The notes: a model not told the origin generated them from the sequence alone. 6,891 nt of DNA from Acidimicrobiia bacterium (GCA_009927565.1 RFMT01000301.1:1-6891); one strand, 5' to 3'. Numbered from the stretch's first letter, positions 1 through 6,835 are shown. Made by a program: numbers and translations.

Positions 1-450
1 GCTACCACTGCGAAAATGCCACATGACTACGAATACATCCATGACGCCGTCGCATTCAACTATCGCATGCCAAACATCAACGCAGCACTTGGATGCGCGC
101 AACTAAGTCGACTGGATGATTTTTTGTCCGCCAAACGAGTCCTTGCGACAAAATATGCCGCAGGTTTTTCTGGTGCAAACTCGATGGAGTTTGTAGCCGA
201 GCCTCATGGCACGACCTCAAATTATTGGTTAAACACCGTCCGACTGAAAAAACCAGACTTGAGTTTGCGCGACGAATTGCTTGTTGCGGCCCGAGCCAAT
301 GGTTACATGTGTCGACCCGCCTGGAACTTGTTACATACTTTGCCGATGTATGAAAGTTCTCCGCGGGCCAGTTTGCCGGTATCGCAAGATTTGTGGCAAT
401 CGCTGATCAACATACCGAGCAGCGCAAGGCACTACTTGGAGAAAAAATAG
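1..450 (+). CDS. legC: LegC-type sugar aminotransferase (DegT/DnrJ/EryC1/StrS family), C-terminal part
   Basis: 5'-truncated gene: the reading frame is open from base 1 and ends at TAG 448-450, giving 149 codons. The family makes 4-amino-4,6-dideoxy sugar nucleotides from 4-keto-6-deoxy sugars, using PLP and an amino donor. What is seen: the opening residues TTAKMPHDYEYIHD, then FNYRMPNINAALGCAQL at about residues 20-36. This is the characteristic active-site and dimer-contact segment of LegC-like aminotransferases. The tail RPAWNLLHTLPMY and INIPSS near the C terminus is also typical. The Schiff-base lysine should lie a few dozen residues upstream of the window, so catalytic competence cannot be judged here. 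Full-length relatives are about 380 residues, so roughly 60% is missing. The stop overlaps the next start by one base (TAGTG), so this gene belongs to the same operon as the nonulosonate genes. A perosamine/bacillosamine-type aminotransferase is the alternative, but the neighbours favour LegC. Confidence 0.85.
   Translation, partial: ATTAKMPHDYEYIHDAVAFNYRMPNINAALGCAQLSRLDDFLSAKRVLATKYAAGFSGANSMEFVAEPHGTTSNYWLNTVRLKKPDLSLRDELLVAARANGYMCRPAWNLLHTLPMYESSPRASLPVSQDLWQSLINIPSSARHYLEKK
436..441 (+). promoter_or_regulatory. Shine-Dalgarno site for neuC
   Basis: TTGGAG, with the GGAG core at 438-441, lies eight bases before GTG 450 and inside the last codons of legC. It decides the neuC start. The in-frame ATG at 393 would add 19 residues that do not look like the family, whereas the GTG start leads almost directly into the conserved KICVVTGTRAEYG strand. 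Confidence 0.65.
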
Positions 451-1604
451 TGAACCAGAAAATCTGTGTGGTCACAGGCACGCGCGCCGAATATGGTTTG
501 TTGCGACGGTTGTTGTTTATTTTGAAAAACGATCCTCAAGTTGAGCTTCAACTGGTAGTTACTGGGTCGCATCTTTCACCTAGCCATGGCATGACTGTCA
601 ACGAGATTGAAAGCGATGGTTTCGTACCGATTGCCAAACTGTCAATTGATCTTTCGGACGACTCAAAACTCGCCACAGTAAAAGCGATGGCAAATGTGAC
701 ATCACAAATCGCAGAAACACTTTCGAACCTCAAACCAGATGTCGTTGTACTACTCGGTGATCGCTATGAAATTCTGGCCACGGCGCAGGCTGCATTGATA
801 CTCGACATCCCAGTCGCCCACATTCATGGTGGCGAGATTACCTCCGGGGCGTTTGATGACAGCATTCGACATGCAATTACAAAAATGTCAAGTTTGCATT
901 TTGTTGCCGCAAAAGAATATGCAAAAAGAGTTGTGCAACTAGGTGAGCAACCGAGTTCTGTGTTCAATGTCGGCAGTCTTGGAGTTGAAAATGCATTGGC
1001 AAGCGAACTAATGAACAAAAGTGATCTGAGCAAAACACTGAATATCGCACTTAAAAACCCGATTCTCCTTGTCACTTATCATCCGACAACTCGTAGCACC
1101 ATGTCAGTAACAGAAGAAATTGATCATGTCTTGTCGGCTCTAGAAAATTTCAGTTACTGCACAATTGTCTTTACCGGCGTAAATGCCGACCCCGGCAATA
1201 CCGAAGTATCTTCGCAAATTGCAAAGTTTGTGCAACGTGATCCAAAGCTGCGATCGATGCATGCATCATTAGGGCAAAGTCGATATCTAAGTCTTCTCAA
1301 TTTATGCGATGCAGTGGTTGGCAATTCATCCAGCGGAATAATTGAGGCCCCTGCATTTGGCAAGCCGACCGTGAACATTGGCAATCGTCAGGACGGTCGC
1401 CTTCGTGCAAACTCGATAATTGATGTCGGCGTAGCAAAGCAAGAAATTCAAACAGCAATCGAAACGGCATTGTCACCAAATTGGCGTGAACGATGTGCCA
1501 ACACAGTCAGCAGCTACAAGTCGAGCAACACCGCACAACGCATTGCCGATACTCTTAAAAATGCGGACTTGAATCTGCACAAAACTTTTTTCGATATCTC
1601 GTGA
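450..1604 (+). CDS. neuC: NeuC/LegG-type hydrolysing UDP/GDP-sugar 2-epimerase
   Basis: 384 residues from GTG 450, a normal length for the family. It inverts C2 of a nucleotide-activated N-acetylated hexosamine and releases the nucleotide, giving a free ManNAc-type sugar for the synthase. In a legionaminic pathway the product would be 2,4-diacetamido-2,4,6-trideoxymannose. The fold is GT-B-like. Visible motifs: TGTRAEYG (9-16, nucleotide-binding loop), GDRYE (103-107), HIHGGE (124-129), SIRHAITK (138-145), TYHP (209-212), GNSSSGIIEAP (291-301) and NIGNRQDGR (309-317). The acidic residues D104, E129 and D136/D137 sit where the family keeps its catalytic carboxylates. The start is GTG rather than the in-frame ATG 393, because of the ribosome site at 436-441 and the N-terminal family fit. 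The gene overlaps legC by one base and neuB by four (GTGA). Non-hydrolysing WecB-type epimerases are related, but the adjoining neuB supports the hydrolysing class. Known of the family: UDP- or GDP-linked substrates; ptmE nearby suggests GDP (inference). Confidence 0.93.
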   Translation: MNQKICVVTGTRAEYGLLRRLLFILKNDPQVELQLVVTGSHLSPSHGMTVNEIESDGFVPIAKLSIDLSDDSKLATVKAMANVTSQIAETLSNLKPDVVVLLGDRYEILATAQAALILDIPVAHIHGGEITSGAFDDSIRHAITKMSSLHFVAAKEYAKRVVQLGEQPSSVFNVGSLGVENALASELMNKSDLSKTLNIALKNPILLVTYHPTTRSTMSVTEEIDHVLSALENFSYCTIVFTGVNADPGNTEVSSQIAKFVQRDPKLRSMHASLGQSRYLSLLNLCDAVVGNSSSGIIEAPAFGKPTVNIGNRQDGRLRANSIIDVGVAKQEIQTAIETALSPNWRERCANTVSSYKSSNTAQRIADTLKNADLNLHKTFFDIS

Positions 1605-2692
1605 ACCTAATGACCCAATCTAAAAAAACGTTCATAATTGCCGAGGCTGGCGTTAACCACAACGGCTCAATGGAGCTTGCTCACCAGTTGGTAGACGCTG
1701 CGATATCTGCAGGCGCAGATGCCGTAAAGTTTCAATCTTTTATCGCGTCAGCAATAGTTACAGCAGATGCGAACAAGGCCGAATACCAGATAGTCAACAC
1801 TGGTTCGAGCGAATCGCAGCTGAAAATGCTGCAATCACTCGAACTTTCTCAGCAACAACAACGAGAACTTTACGATTACTGCCAAAGCCGTGGCATTCAG
1901 TTTTTGTCAACACCTTTTGATTCAGTAAGTCTCAATTTTCTAACCAATAATCTTGGTCTCAAGACAATAAAGGTTGGTTCGGGCGAACTTACAAACGCGC
2001 CATTTCTGCTTGAGGTGGCTAAGTCTGCAGACAAAATCATTCTCTCAACGGGTATGAGCACAATTGATGAGGTTGCCGAGGCGCTCAGCGTTATCGCCTT
2101 TGCGATGACCACGCAAGCCACCGCGAATCCTTCAAGAACTTCATTGACTAGTGCGTTTGAATCTTCCGAGGGCAAAAAAGCAGTCAGCGAGCGCGTGACT
2201 TTGCTTCACTGCACAACTGACTATCCAACCAAACCGGTAGACGTAAATTTGAGGGCGATTTTGACTCTTGGCAACAAGTTCAATTGCCCGATTGGTTTTT
2301 CAGATCACTCCGTGGGGGTTCATCTCGCGGTTGCCGCTGTGGCGATGGGTGCAACGATTATCGAAAAACATCTAACCACGAGTCGAGCATTACCCGGCCC
2401 CGACCATCAAGCATCACTTGAGCCAAACGAATTCAAAATGTTGGTCAGCCAGATTCGCGAACTCGAAGAGGCCTTCGGTAATGGTGAAAAGGTGCCGACC
2501 GAAGTTGAGATTCAAAACAAGAAAATTGCACGTAGAAGCATCGTTTCCGCGAAGCAAATAAAAATCGGGGACGTGTTCACAAAAGACAACATCGTGATCA
2601 AGCGACCTGGTACCGGCCGGCCACCAATTGAATACTGGTCTCTACTCAACACAAAGGCAACCCGCGACATTGCAGAAAATGAAATCATTTAG
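1601..2692 (+). CDS. neuB: NeuB/LegI-type N-acylneuraminate/legionaminate synthase with SAF domain
   Basis: 363 residues. It condenses a 2,4-diacetamido-6-deoxymannose-type sugar with phosphoenolpyruvate to the nine-carbon acid, releasing phosphate, in the cytoplasm. The N-terminal TIM barrel (about 10-285) shows IAEAGVNHNG (13-22, conserved E15), AVKFQSF (41-47), FLSTPFD (101-107), KVGSGEL (124-130), LSTGMS (148-153), LLHCTTDYPT (201-210), GFSDHS (232-237) and EKHLT (255-259). H236 and H257 are the expected metal or active-site histidines. The C-terminal SAF/antifreeze-like domain (about 305-363) contains ARRSIV (310-315), whose arginines reach a partner's active site in known NeuB dimers, and KRPGTG (334-339). 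A stretch at about 166-198 lengthens the loop before the LLHCT strand. The GTG start overlaps the neuC stop as GTGA. ATG 1610 is an alternative start that would shorten the protein by three residues. No clear ribosome site precedes either, so coupling to neuC is likely. Legionaminate rather than neuraminate is inferred from the neighbours. Confidence 0.93.
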   Translation: MNLMTQSKKTFIIAEAGVNHNGSMELAHQLVDAAISAGADAVKFQSFIASAIVTADANKAEYQIVNTGSSESQLKMLQSLELSQQQQRELYDYCQSRGIQFLSTPFDSVSLNFLTNNLGLKTIKVGSGELTNAPFLLEVAKSADKIILSTGMSTIDEVAEALSVIAFAMTTQATANPSRTSLTSAFESSEGKKAVSERVTLLHCTTDYPTKPVDVNLRAILTLGNKFNCPIGFSDHSVGVHLAVAAVAMGATIIEKHLTTSRALPGPDHQASLEPNEFKMLVSQIRELEEAFGNGEKVPTEVEIQNKKIARRSIVSAKQIKIGDVFTKDNIVIKRPGTGRPPIEYWSLLNTKATRDIAENEII

Positions 2693-2694
2693 CA

Positions 2695-3339
2695 ATGAGT
2701 AGCTCGCCCAAGAAGAGCATTTATCTTGTCGCATGTGGTGGTCACGGTCGCGTCGTACTTGACGCACTTGTCGCGTCAAAAATTACAGTTGCCGGAATCA
2801 TTGATGCGCAACTCGTGCCTGGCTCAGAAGTTTTCGGTGTCGAGGTCTTGGGCGATGATTCGTATTTGAGAAAACTTAATCCACTCAACACAACCCTGAT
2901 TAACGGTTTGGGTTCAACGGGTAGCACACGAGGCCGAATCGAAATATTTGAACGCTTTTCAAAACTCGGTTTTGAGTTTGATGGCGTAGTTCATCCGGCC
3001 GCATCTATCGGCGCCGAATGCAAGATCGACCAGAGTGTCCAAATAATGGCAGGGGCAGTTTTACAAAACAGAGTGGTAGTTGGCGAAAATGTTGTCATCA
3101 ACACGCGTGCATCGGTTGACCACGATGTTGTCATCTCTGCGCATGCGGTCGTTTCACCAGGTGCGATTATTTCTGGCGCCGTAAAACTTGGGCGTGGCGC
3201 ATTCGTCGGCGCTGGCGCTGTGATTATCCAAGGCATTGAAATCGGTGAAGGATGCATCATTGGTGCTGGCGCCGTTGTGCGACATCACGTAAAAGCGAAT
3301 ACCACCGTCGTGGGGAACCCCGCAGCACAATTAGAATAG
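2695..3339 (+). CDS. neuD: NeuD/PglD/LegH-type sugar acetyltransferase (left-handed beta-helix)
   Basis: 214 residues, typical for the family. It transfers acetyl from acetyl-CoA to a sugar. The N-terminal Rossmann-like substrate domain (about 7-95) carries the glycine-rich ACGGHGRVVLD motif (13-23). After it comes a hexapeptide-repeat beta-helix (about 98-205) with repeats such as IGAECK, IMAGAVL, VSPGAII, VGAGAVI and IGAGAVV, ending in VVGNPA (205-210). H143 in SVDHD corresponds by context to the catalytic-base histidine of PglD (inference from memory of that enzyme). The gene starts two bases after neuB and ends five bases before ptmE. As the only acetyltransferase visible, it is the best candidate for the LegH step, N-acetylation of the C4 amino group made by LegC. 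NeuD-family O-acetylation of the finished sugar acid is the main alternative and cannot be excluded from sequence. No strong ribosome site is visible, so reading from neuB is probably coupled. Confidence 0.85.
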   Translation: MSSSPKKSIYLVACGGHGRVVLDALVASKITVAGIIDAQLVPGSEVFGVEVLGDDSYLRKLNPLNTTLINGLGSTGSTRGRIEIFERFSKLGFEFDGVVHPAASIGAECKIDQSVQIMAGAVLQNRVVVGENVVINTRASVDHDVVISAHAVVSPGAIISGAVKLGRGAFVGAGAVIIQGIEIGEGCIIGAGAVVRHHVKANTTVVGNPAAQLE

Positions 3340-3344
3340 AAGCA

Positions 3345-4394
3345 ATGTCAAATTGGCGAGATGCTCTCGTTTCGAGTTCGACCTCGTTGCGCCAGACGAT
3401 TGAAGCAATCACTAACGGCAACCTACAGATCGCACTTGTCGTTGATTCTGAGAACAAACTGCTGGGCACTGTTACTGACGGCGATATTCGCAAGGCAATT
3501 TTGGCAGGCAAAGACCTGAACATTACTGCTGGCGAGGCAATGCGTAGTCAGCCGATTACGAGTGCGTCAAAAACCCCCAGAGCGGCGATTTTAAAACTGA
3601 TGCGCGAAAAGCGCATTCACCAAATGCCTTTGCTAGATGACCAAGGCAGGGTTGTAGACGTGTTAACAGTCGACGACATGATCGGCGCGGCTCACAAACC
3701 AAACGCCGTTGTGATTATGGCGGGAGGTCTAGGCACTCGCCTTCACCCACTCACAGAGGAAACTCCGAAACCAATGCTCAAAGTCGGCGGTAAGCCAATT
3801 CTTGAAACCATTATCCAATCTTTTATCGATCAGGGATTCAATAACTTTTTCGTTTCTGTCAACTACAAGGCAAACATCATTGCTGAACATTTCGGCGATG
3901 GCTCACGCCTTGGAGCAAAAATCACTTATCTTCACGAAAAGTCACGACTCGGTACAGCGGGCGGGCTTTCGTTGCTTCCGCGCGATATTCATGCGCCAAT
4001 AATCGTGATGAATGGAGATCTTTTGACACGTATTTCAGTTGATGCACTTTTAGATTTTCATGAACGAGAAAGCGCTGTAGCGACAATGGTTGTGCGTGAA
4101 GATCACTACCAAGTGCCGTACGGGGTCGTTGAAGTAGACGGCACTCAAATTGTTGGCGTCGAAGAAAAACCAATTCAACGACATTTAGTGAACGCAGGAA
4201 TTTACGTCATCAGCCAAGATGGCTTGAACAACATCCCTGATAACACTTTTTACGACATGCCGACACATTTTGCAAAGCTTGCTGCAAACGGTCATCGCAC
4301 TGCGGCTTTTCCGCTGCACGAATATTGGGTCGACATTGGCCGTCTCGATGAACTTGAGCGCGCCCAACGTGAATGGCCCCAGGAAATTCAGTGA
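3345..4394 (+). CDS. ptmE: PtmE-type sugar-1-phosphate nucleotidyltransferase with two CBS domains
   Basis: 349 residues from ATG 3345. C. jejuni PtmE is a glucosamine-1-phosphate guanylyltransferase that makes the GDP-linked precursor of legionaminic acid. Two CBS domains occupy about 12-65 (with GTVTDGDIRKAIL, 41-53) and about 67-117 (with MREKRIHQMPLLD, 86-98). The nucleotidyltransferase domain runs from about 121: MAGGLGTRLHPLT (125-137, pyrophosphorylase signature), PKPML (141-145), HEKSRLGTAGGL (197-208), NGD (223-225, metal-binding aspartate), VEEKP (272-276) and WVDIGR (328-333). An upstream in-frame ATG at 3252 lies inside neuD and would add 31 residues out of keeping with the family. 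ATG 3345 lies five bases after the neuD stop and begins directly before the first CBS domain. The CBS pair may sense an adenine nucleotide or stabilise the oligomer (inference). A mannose-1-phosphate guanylyltransferase is the alternative, but the CBS fusion and neighbours favour PtmE. Confidence 0.9.
   Translation: MSNWRDALVSSSTSLRQTIEAITNGNLQIALVVDSENKLLGTVTDGDIRKAILAGKDLNITAGEAMRSQPITSASKTPRAAILKLMREKRIHQMPLLDDQGRVVDVLTVDDMIGAAHKPNAVVIMAGGLGTRLHPLTEETPKPMLKVGGKPILETIIQSFIDQGFNNFFVSVNYKANIIAEHFGDGSRLGAKITYLHEKSRLGTAGGLSLLPRDIHAPIIVMNGDLLTRISVDALLDFHERESAVATMVVREDHYQVPYGVVEVDGTQIVGVEEKPIQRHLVNAGIYVISQDGLNNIPDNTFYDMPTHFAKLAANGHRTAAFPLHEYWVDIGRLDELERAQREWPQEIQ
4381..4384 (+). promoter_or_regulatory. 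Shine-Dalgarno site for ptmF
   Basis: AGGA lies six bases before GTG 4391, inside the end of ptmE. It supports GTG 4391 over the in-frame ATG 4373, which has no such site and would put six extra residues before the Rossmann strand. Confidence 0.6.
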
Positions 4395-5299
4395 ATGTAG
4401 TAGTCGTCGGTGCTGGTTCAATCGGTTCGCGACATCAAAGAATTCTTAAACAGCTCGGCCATCAAGTTTCTAGTGCTTCTGCGAACTCGCCTAACGCAGA
4501 CTTTAGATTGCTTTCTGACGCACTAGAAAGACACTCATTTGATTATGCGGTGATCGCAAGTAAGACATCGCAACATTTTCAAGACCTCTCGACTCTGATA
4601 CGCCACAAATTTAATGGACGAGTGTTAATCGAGAAGCCAGTGTTTGAAAAGCCCTACAAGTTGGCAACAGATTCGTTCTCGTTTGCGGCTGTCGGTTATA
4701 ACCTACGCTTTCATCCGGCAATCATTTGGTTGAAAGACGCACTGCCAAAACTTGGAAAATTGTCATCTGCAAACTTTTATGTAGGTCAATATCTGCCGAC
4801 ATGGCGTCCCGAAACCGACTACCGACAATCAAGTTCGGCTCAAGATATTTCGGGGGGTGGTGTATTGCGAGACCTCAGCCACGAGTTGGATCTTGCGCAA
4901 CACTTCTTCGGCGATTGGCAACGGCTTACTGCTATCGGTGGAAAGTTCAGCGATCTTGAGATAACAACAGACGACACATTTTCAATTCTGATGTCTTCCG
5001 CTAAATGCAACGTTGTTTCAGTTCATCTAAATTATTTGGACCAAATAAAACAGCGCCATATTACAGTCAATGGCAATAACGGCACAGTAAGCGTCGACTT
5101 AGTTGGAAATAGTGCAAAGTTCAATGAGCGTGAAGTTAAGTTTGCGGTGAACGCAGATGACTCATACATTTCACAACACCTTGCTGTGATTTCAAGCGAC
5201 TCGAAAAATATCTGCACACTTGGCGAGGCGTCAAAAGTTGTCGACACAATAGAAGCAATCGAAGATTCTGCTAAAAAGCAACGCTGGGTAAGCCGATGA
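4391..5299 (+). CDS. ptmF: PtmF-type Gfo/Idh/MocA oxidoreductase
   Basis: 302 residues from GTG 4391. The N-terminal NAD(P)-binding Rossmann domain begins at once, with VVVVGAGSIGSRH (3-15, GxGxxG). It continues through YAVIASKTSQH (52-62) to the family motif EKP (81-83). The C-terminal alpha/beta domain carries GYNLRFHP (102-109), GGGVLRDLSHELDL (155-168, with H164 in the usual catalytic histidine position) and a beta-sheet tail. The protein is on the short side for the superfamily, which often has 330-350 residues, but no domain is visibly missing. In C. jejuni the orthologous position next to ptmE and ptmB is held by ptmF, which has been placed in supply of the glucosamine precursor for legionaminic acid; its exact reaction is poorly established. 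The gene overlaps ptmE by four bases (GTGA) and the next gene by four (ATGA), so it is translationally coupled on both sides. The family assignment is firm; the PtmF identity rests mainly on gene order. Confidence 0.85.
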   Translation: MNVVVVGAGSIGSRHQRILKQLGHQVSSASANSPNADFRLLSDALERHSFDYAVIASKTSQHFQDLSTLIRHKFNGRVLIEKPVFEKPYKLATDSFSFAAVGYNLRFHPAIIWLKDALPKLGKLSSANFYVGQYLPTWRPETDYRQSSSAQDISGGGVLRDLSHELDLAQHFFGDWQRLTAIGGKFSDLEITTDDTFSILMSSAKCNVVSVHLNYLDQIKQRHITVNGNNGTVSVDLVGNSAKFNEREVKFAVNADDSYISQHLAVISSDSKNICTLGEASKVVDTIEAIEDSAKKQRWVSR

Positions 5300-5994
5300 A
5301 AGTTCTTTGCACAATCTGTGCCCGCGCAGGCTCAAAGGGCGTTGCCAACAAAAACTTGCGGCTAATTGACTCAAAGCCTTTGATCGTCTACTCAATCGAG
5401 CAAGCACTTGCCACAAAACTCTTTGATCAAATTGTCGTCAGCAGTGACAGTGCCGATATCAGAAATGTCTCTCTTGCCCACGGTGCAACTTACGCCGTCG
5501 AGCGCCCAATTGAACTGGCTTCAGATACGGCACCAAAGCTTCCAGCAATTCGTCATTGCGTCGAATTGGCCGAAAAAAAGTTTGGGCAATTTGATGTGAT
5601 CATCGATTTGGACGCAACTGCACCATTGCGACTTCCTGAAGACATTTTGGGTGCGCTTGAACTGTTGAAATCGACAAACTCTGACAATGTCATCACCGGC
5701 ACGCCTGCCCATCGATCGCCATATTTCAATCTCGTCGAAACCAACGAACAAGGCATCGTTCACTTGTCAAAACAGCCGCCAGTTTCAGTTGATCGTCGTC
5801 AAGACTCGCCACAGTGCTTCGACATGAATGCTTCAATATATGTTTGGCGACGTAACGCGTTGTTTGAAAATCAAACTCTGTTTACAAAAAATACGCGCCT
5901 TTTTGTGATGCCCCGCGAACGCTCGATCGATATCGACTCACAGGCAGATTTCGAAGTGGTTGAATGGATGATGACGAAAGGCAGCACTAAGTGA
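5296..5994 (+). CDS. legF: LegF/PtmB-type CMP-legionaminic acid cytidylyltransferase (NeuA family)
   Basis: 232 residues, the usual length for single-domain NeuA-like enzymes. It activates the free nonulosonic acid with CTP, giving CMP-sugar and pyrophosphate, so that a glycosyltransferase can use it. Visible motifs: CTICARAGSKGVANKNLR (5-22, CTP-binding loop with the conserved R10 and K14), PLIVYSIEQAL (28-38), IVVSSDSADI (46-55), ERPIELASDTAP (69-80), DLDATAPLR (104-112, the strand and loop before the sugar site), NASIYVWRR (178-186) and SIDIDSQADFE (210-220, acidic metal-binding residues). No fused phosphatase or isomerase domain is present. The start ATG 5296 overlaps the ptmF stop (ATGA) and the end overlaps ptmA (GTGA). 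Immediate flanking by ptmF and ptmA is the C. jejuni order, where this gene is ptmB (legF). KDO or neuraminate specificity would be the alternative; context argues for legionaminate. Confidence 0.92.
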   Translation: MKVLCTICARAGSKGVANKNLRLIDSKPLIVYSIEQALATKLFDQIVVSSDSADIRNVSLAHGATYAVERPIELASDTAPKLPAIRHCVELAEKKFGQFDVIIDLDATAPLRLPEDILGALELLKSTNSDNVITGTPAHRSPYFNLVETNEQGIVHLSKQPPVSVDRRQDSPQCFDMNASIYVWRRNALFENQTLFTKNTRLFVMPRERSIDIDSQADFEVVEWMMTKGSTK

Positions 5995-6815
5995 ACGATC
6001 TAAAGAATGATGACTTGTTCGACCTCACTGGCAAAGTCGCCGTCGTAACAGGCGGTGCCGGCCTATTAGGTCAAGTATTCTGCCAAGCACTTGTCACTGC
6101 TGGGGCAGATGTCGCGATTATCGACATTGACAAAAACAAGGCTGACGAGACCGCAAGAAAAATTAGTAAAGAACAGAATCAAAAAGTCTTGGCGTTTGCG
6201 TGCGACATAACTTCTCCTGACTCTGTTGTGACAATGGTTGAAGATGTCGTTGACCGACTTGGCCGCATTGACATCTTGCTCAATAACGCAGCTTCAAAAG
6301 GCTCCAATCTTGATCAGTTCTTTGCAGAGTTCGAAAATTATTCGCTGCAAACTTGGCGCGAAGTCATGGCGGTAAATGTTGACGGGCTTTTTCTAGTAGC
6401 CCAAAGTGTGGGCAACCAAATGAAGGCACAAGGCGGTGGATCGATAATTCAGATCTCTTCGATCTACGGTGTTGTTGCGCCAGATCAGCGCATATACGAA
6501 GGTTCTGAATACAACGGAAGGGCAATTAATACCCCAGCTATTTACTCAGTTTCAAAAGCTGCGGTAATTGGCTTGACAAGTTATTTGTCAACATATTGGG
6601 CAGATAGCAAGATTCGCGTCAATACATTGACGCCTGGTGGCATAGCGTCGGGCCAAAACAGTGAATTCAATAAAAAATATTCAAATCGTGTTCCACTCGG
6701 ACGAATGGGCGAAGCAACAGAATTAGTTGGTGCGTTAATTTATCTGGCGTCAGATGCATCGAGTTACGTAACTGGACAAAACATCATCGTCGACGGCGGT
6801 CTCTCAGCCTGGTGA
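5991..6815 (+). CDS. ptmA: PtmA-type short-chain dehydrogenase/reductase
   Basis: 274 residues from GTG 5991, with AAAGG nine bases upstream (5977-5981). It is a classical SDR: VVTGGAGLLG (18-27, dinucleotide-binding glycine motif), acidic DID (45-47) after beta-2, which suggests NAD preference, CDIT (71-74), NNAA (98-101), N129, S156/S157, YSVSK (185-189, catalytic Y185 and K189), TPGG (214-217) and a C-terminal VDGG (267-270). The catalytic tetrad looks intact. The segment from S157 to Y185 is 28 residues, against about 13 in most classical SDRs. This adds an active-site loop (IYEGSEYNG, 168-176) that I recall as common to PtmA-like proteins. In C. jejuni, ptmA follows ptmB and is needed for the legionaminic acid branch, probably in precursor supply together with PtmF; the reaction is not firmly known. 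Overlap with the preceding gene (GTGA) implies co-translation. Confidence 0.87.
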   Translation: MNDLKNDDLFDLTGKVAVVTGGAGLLGQVFCQALVTAGADVAIIDIDKNKADETARKISKEQNQKVLAFACDITSPDSVVTMVEDVVDRLGRIDILLNNAASKGSNLDQFFAEFENYSLQTWREVMAVNVDGLFLVAQSVGNQMKAQGGGSIIQISSIYGVVAPDQRIYEGSEYNGRAINTPAIYSVSKAAVIGLTSYLSTYWADSKIRVNTLTPGGIASGQNSEFNKKYSNRVPLGRMGEATELVGALIYLASDASSYVTGQNIIVDGGLSAW

Positions 6816-6835
6816 TTTGCTAGGTTAATTTCGCT

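Noticed and set aside
393..449. N-terminal extension of neuC from ATG 393
   Set aside because: It overlaps legC, has no family match, and the GTG at 450 has a well-placed GGAG; the extension is not needed for the fold.
1897..2175. Minus-strand open frame of 92 codons within neuB, one of several such antisense frames
   Set aside because: It lies opposite a strongly conserved gene, and its protein is low-complexity and unlike any family I recognise; the other minus-strand frames in the window are of the same kind.
3252..3344. N-terminal extension of ptmE from ATG 3252
   Set aside because: It lies within the end of neuD, encodes a Cys/Arg/His-rich stretch unlike the family, and ATG 3345 directly precedes the CBS domain.
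6816..6835. Possible promoter or terminator in the 20-base gap after ptmA
   Set aside because: It is too short, with no hairpin or T-run; read-through from ptmA into the next gene is more likely.
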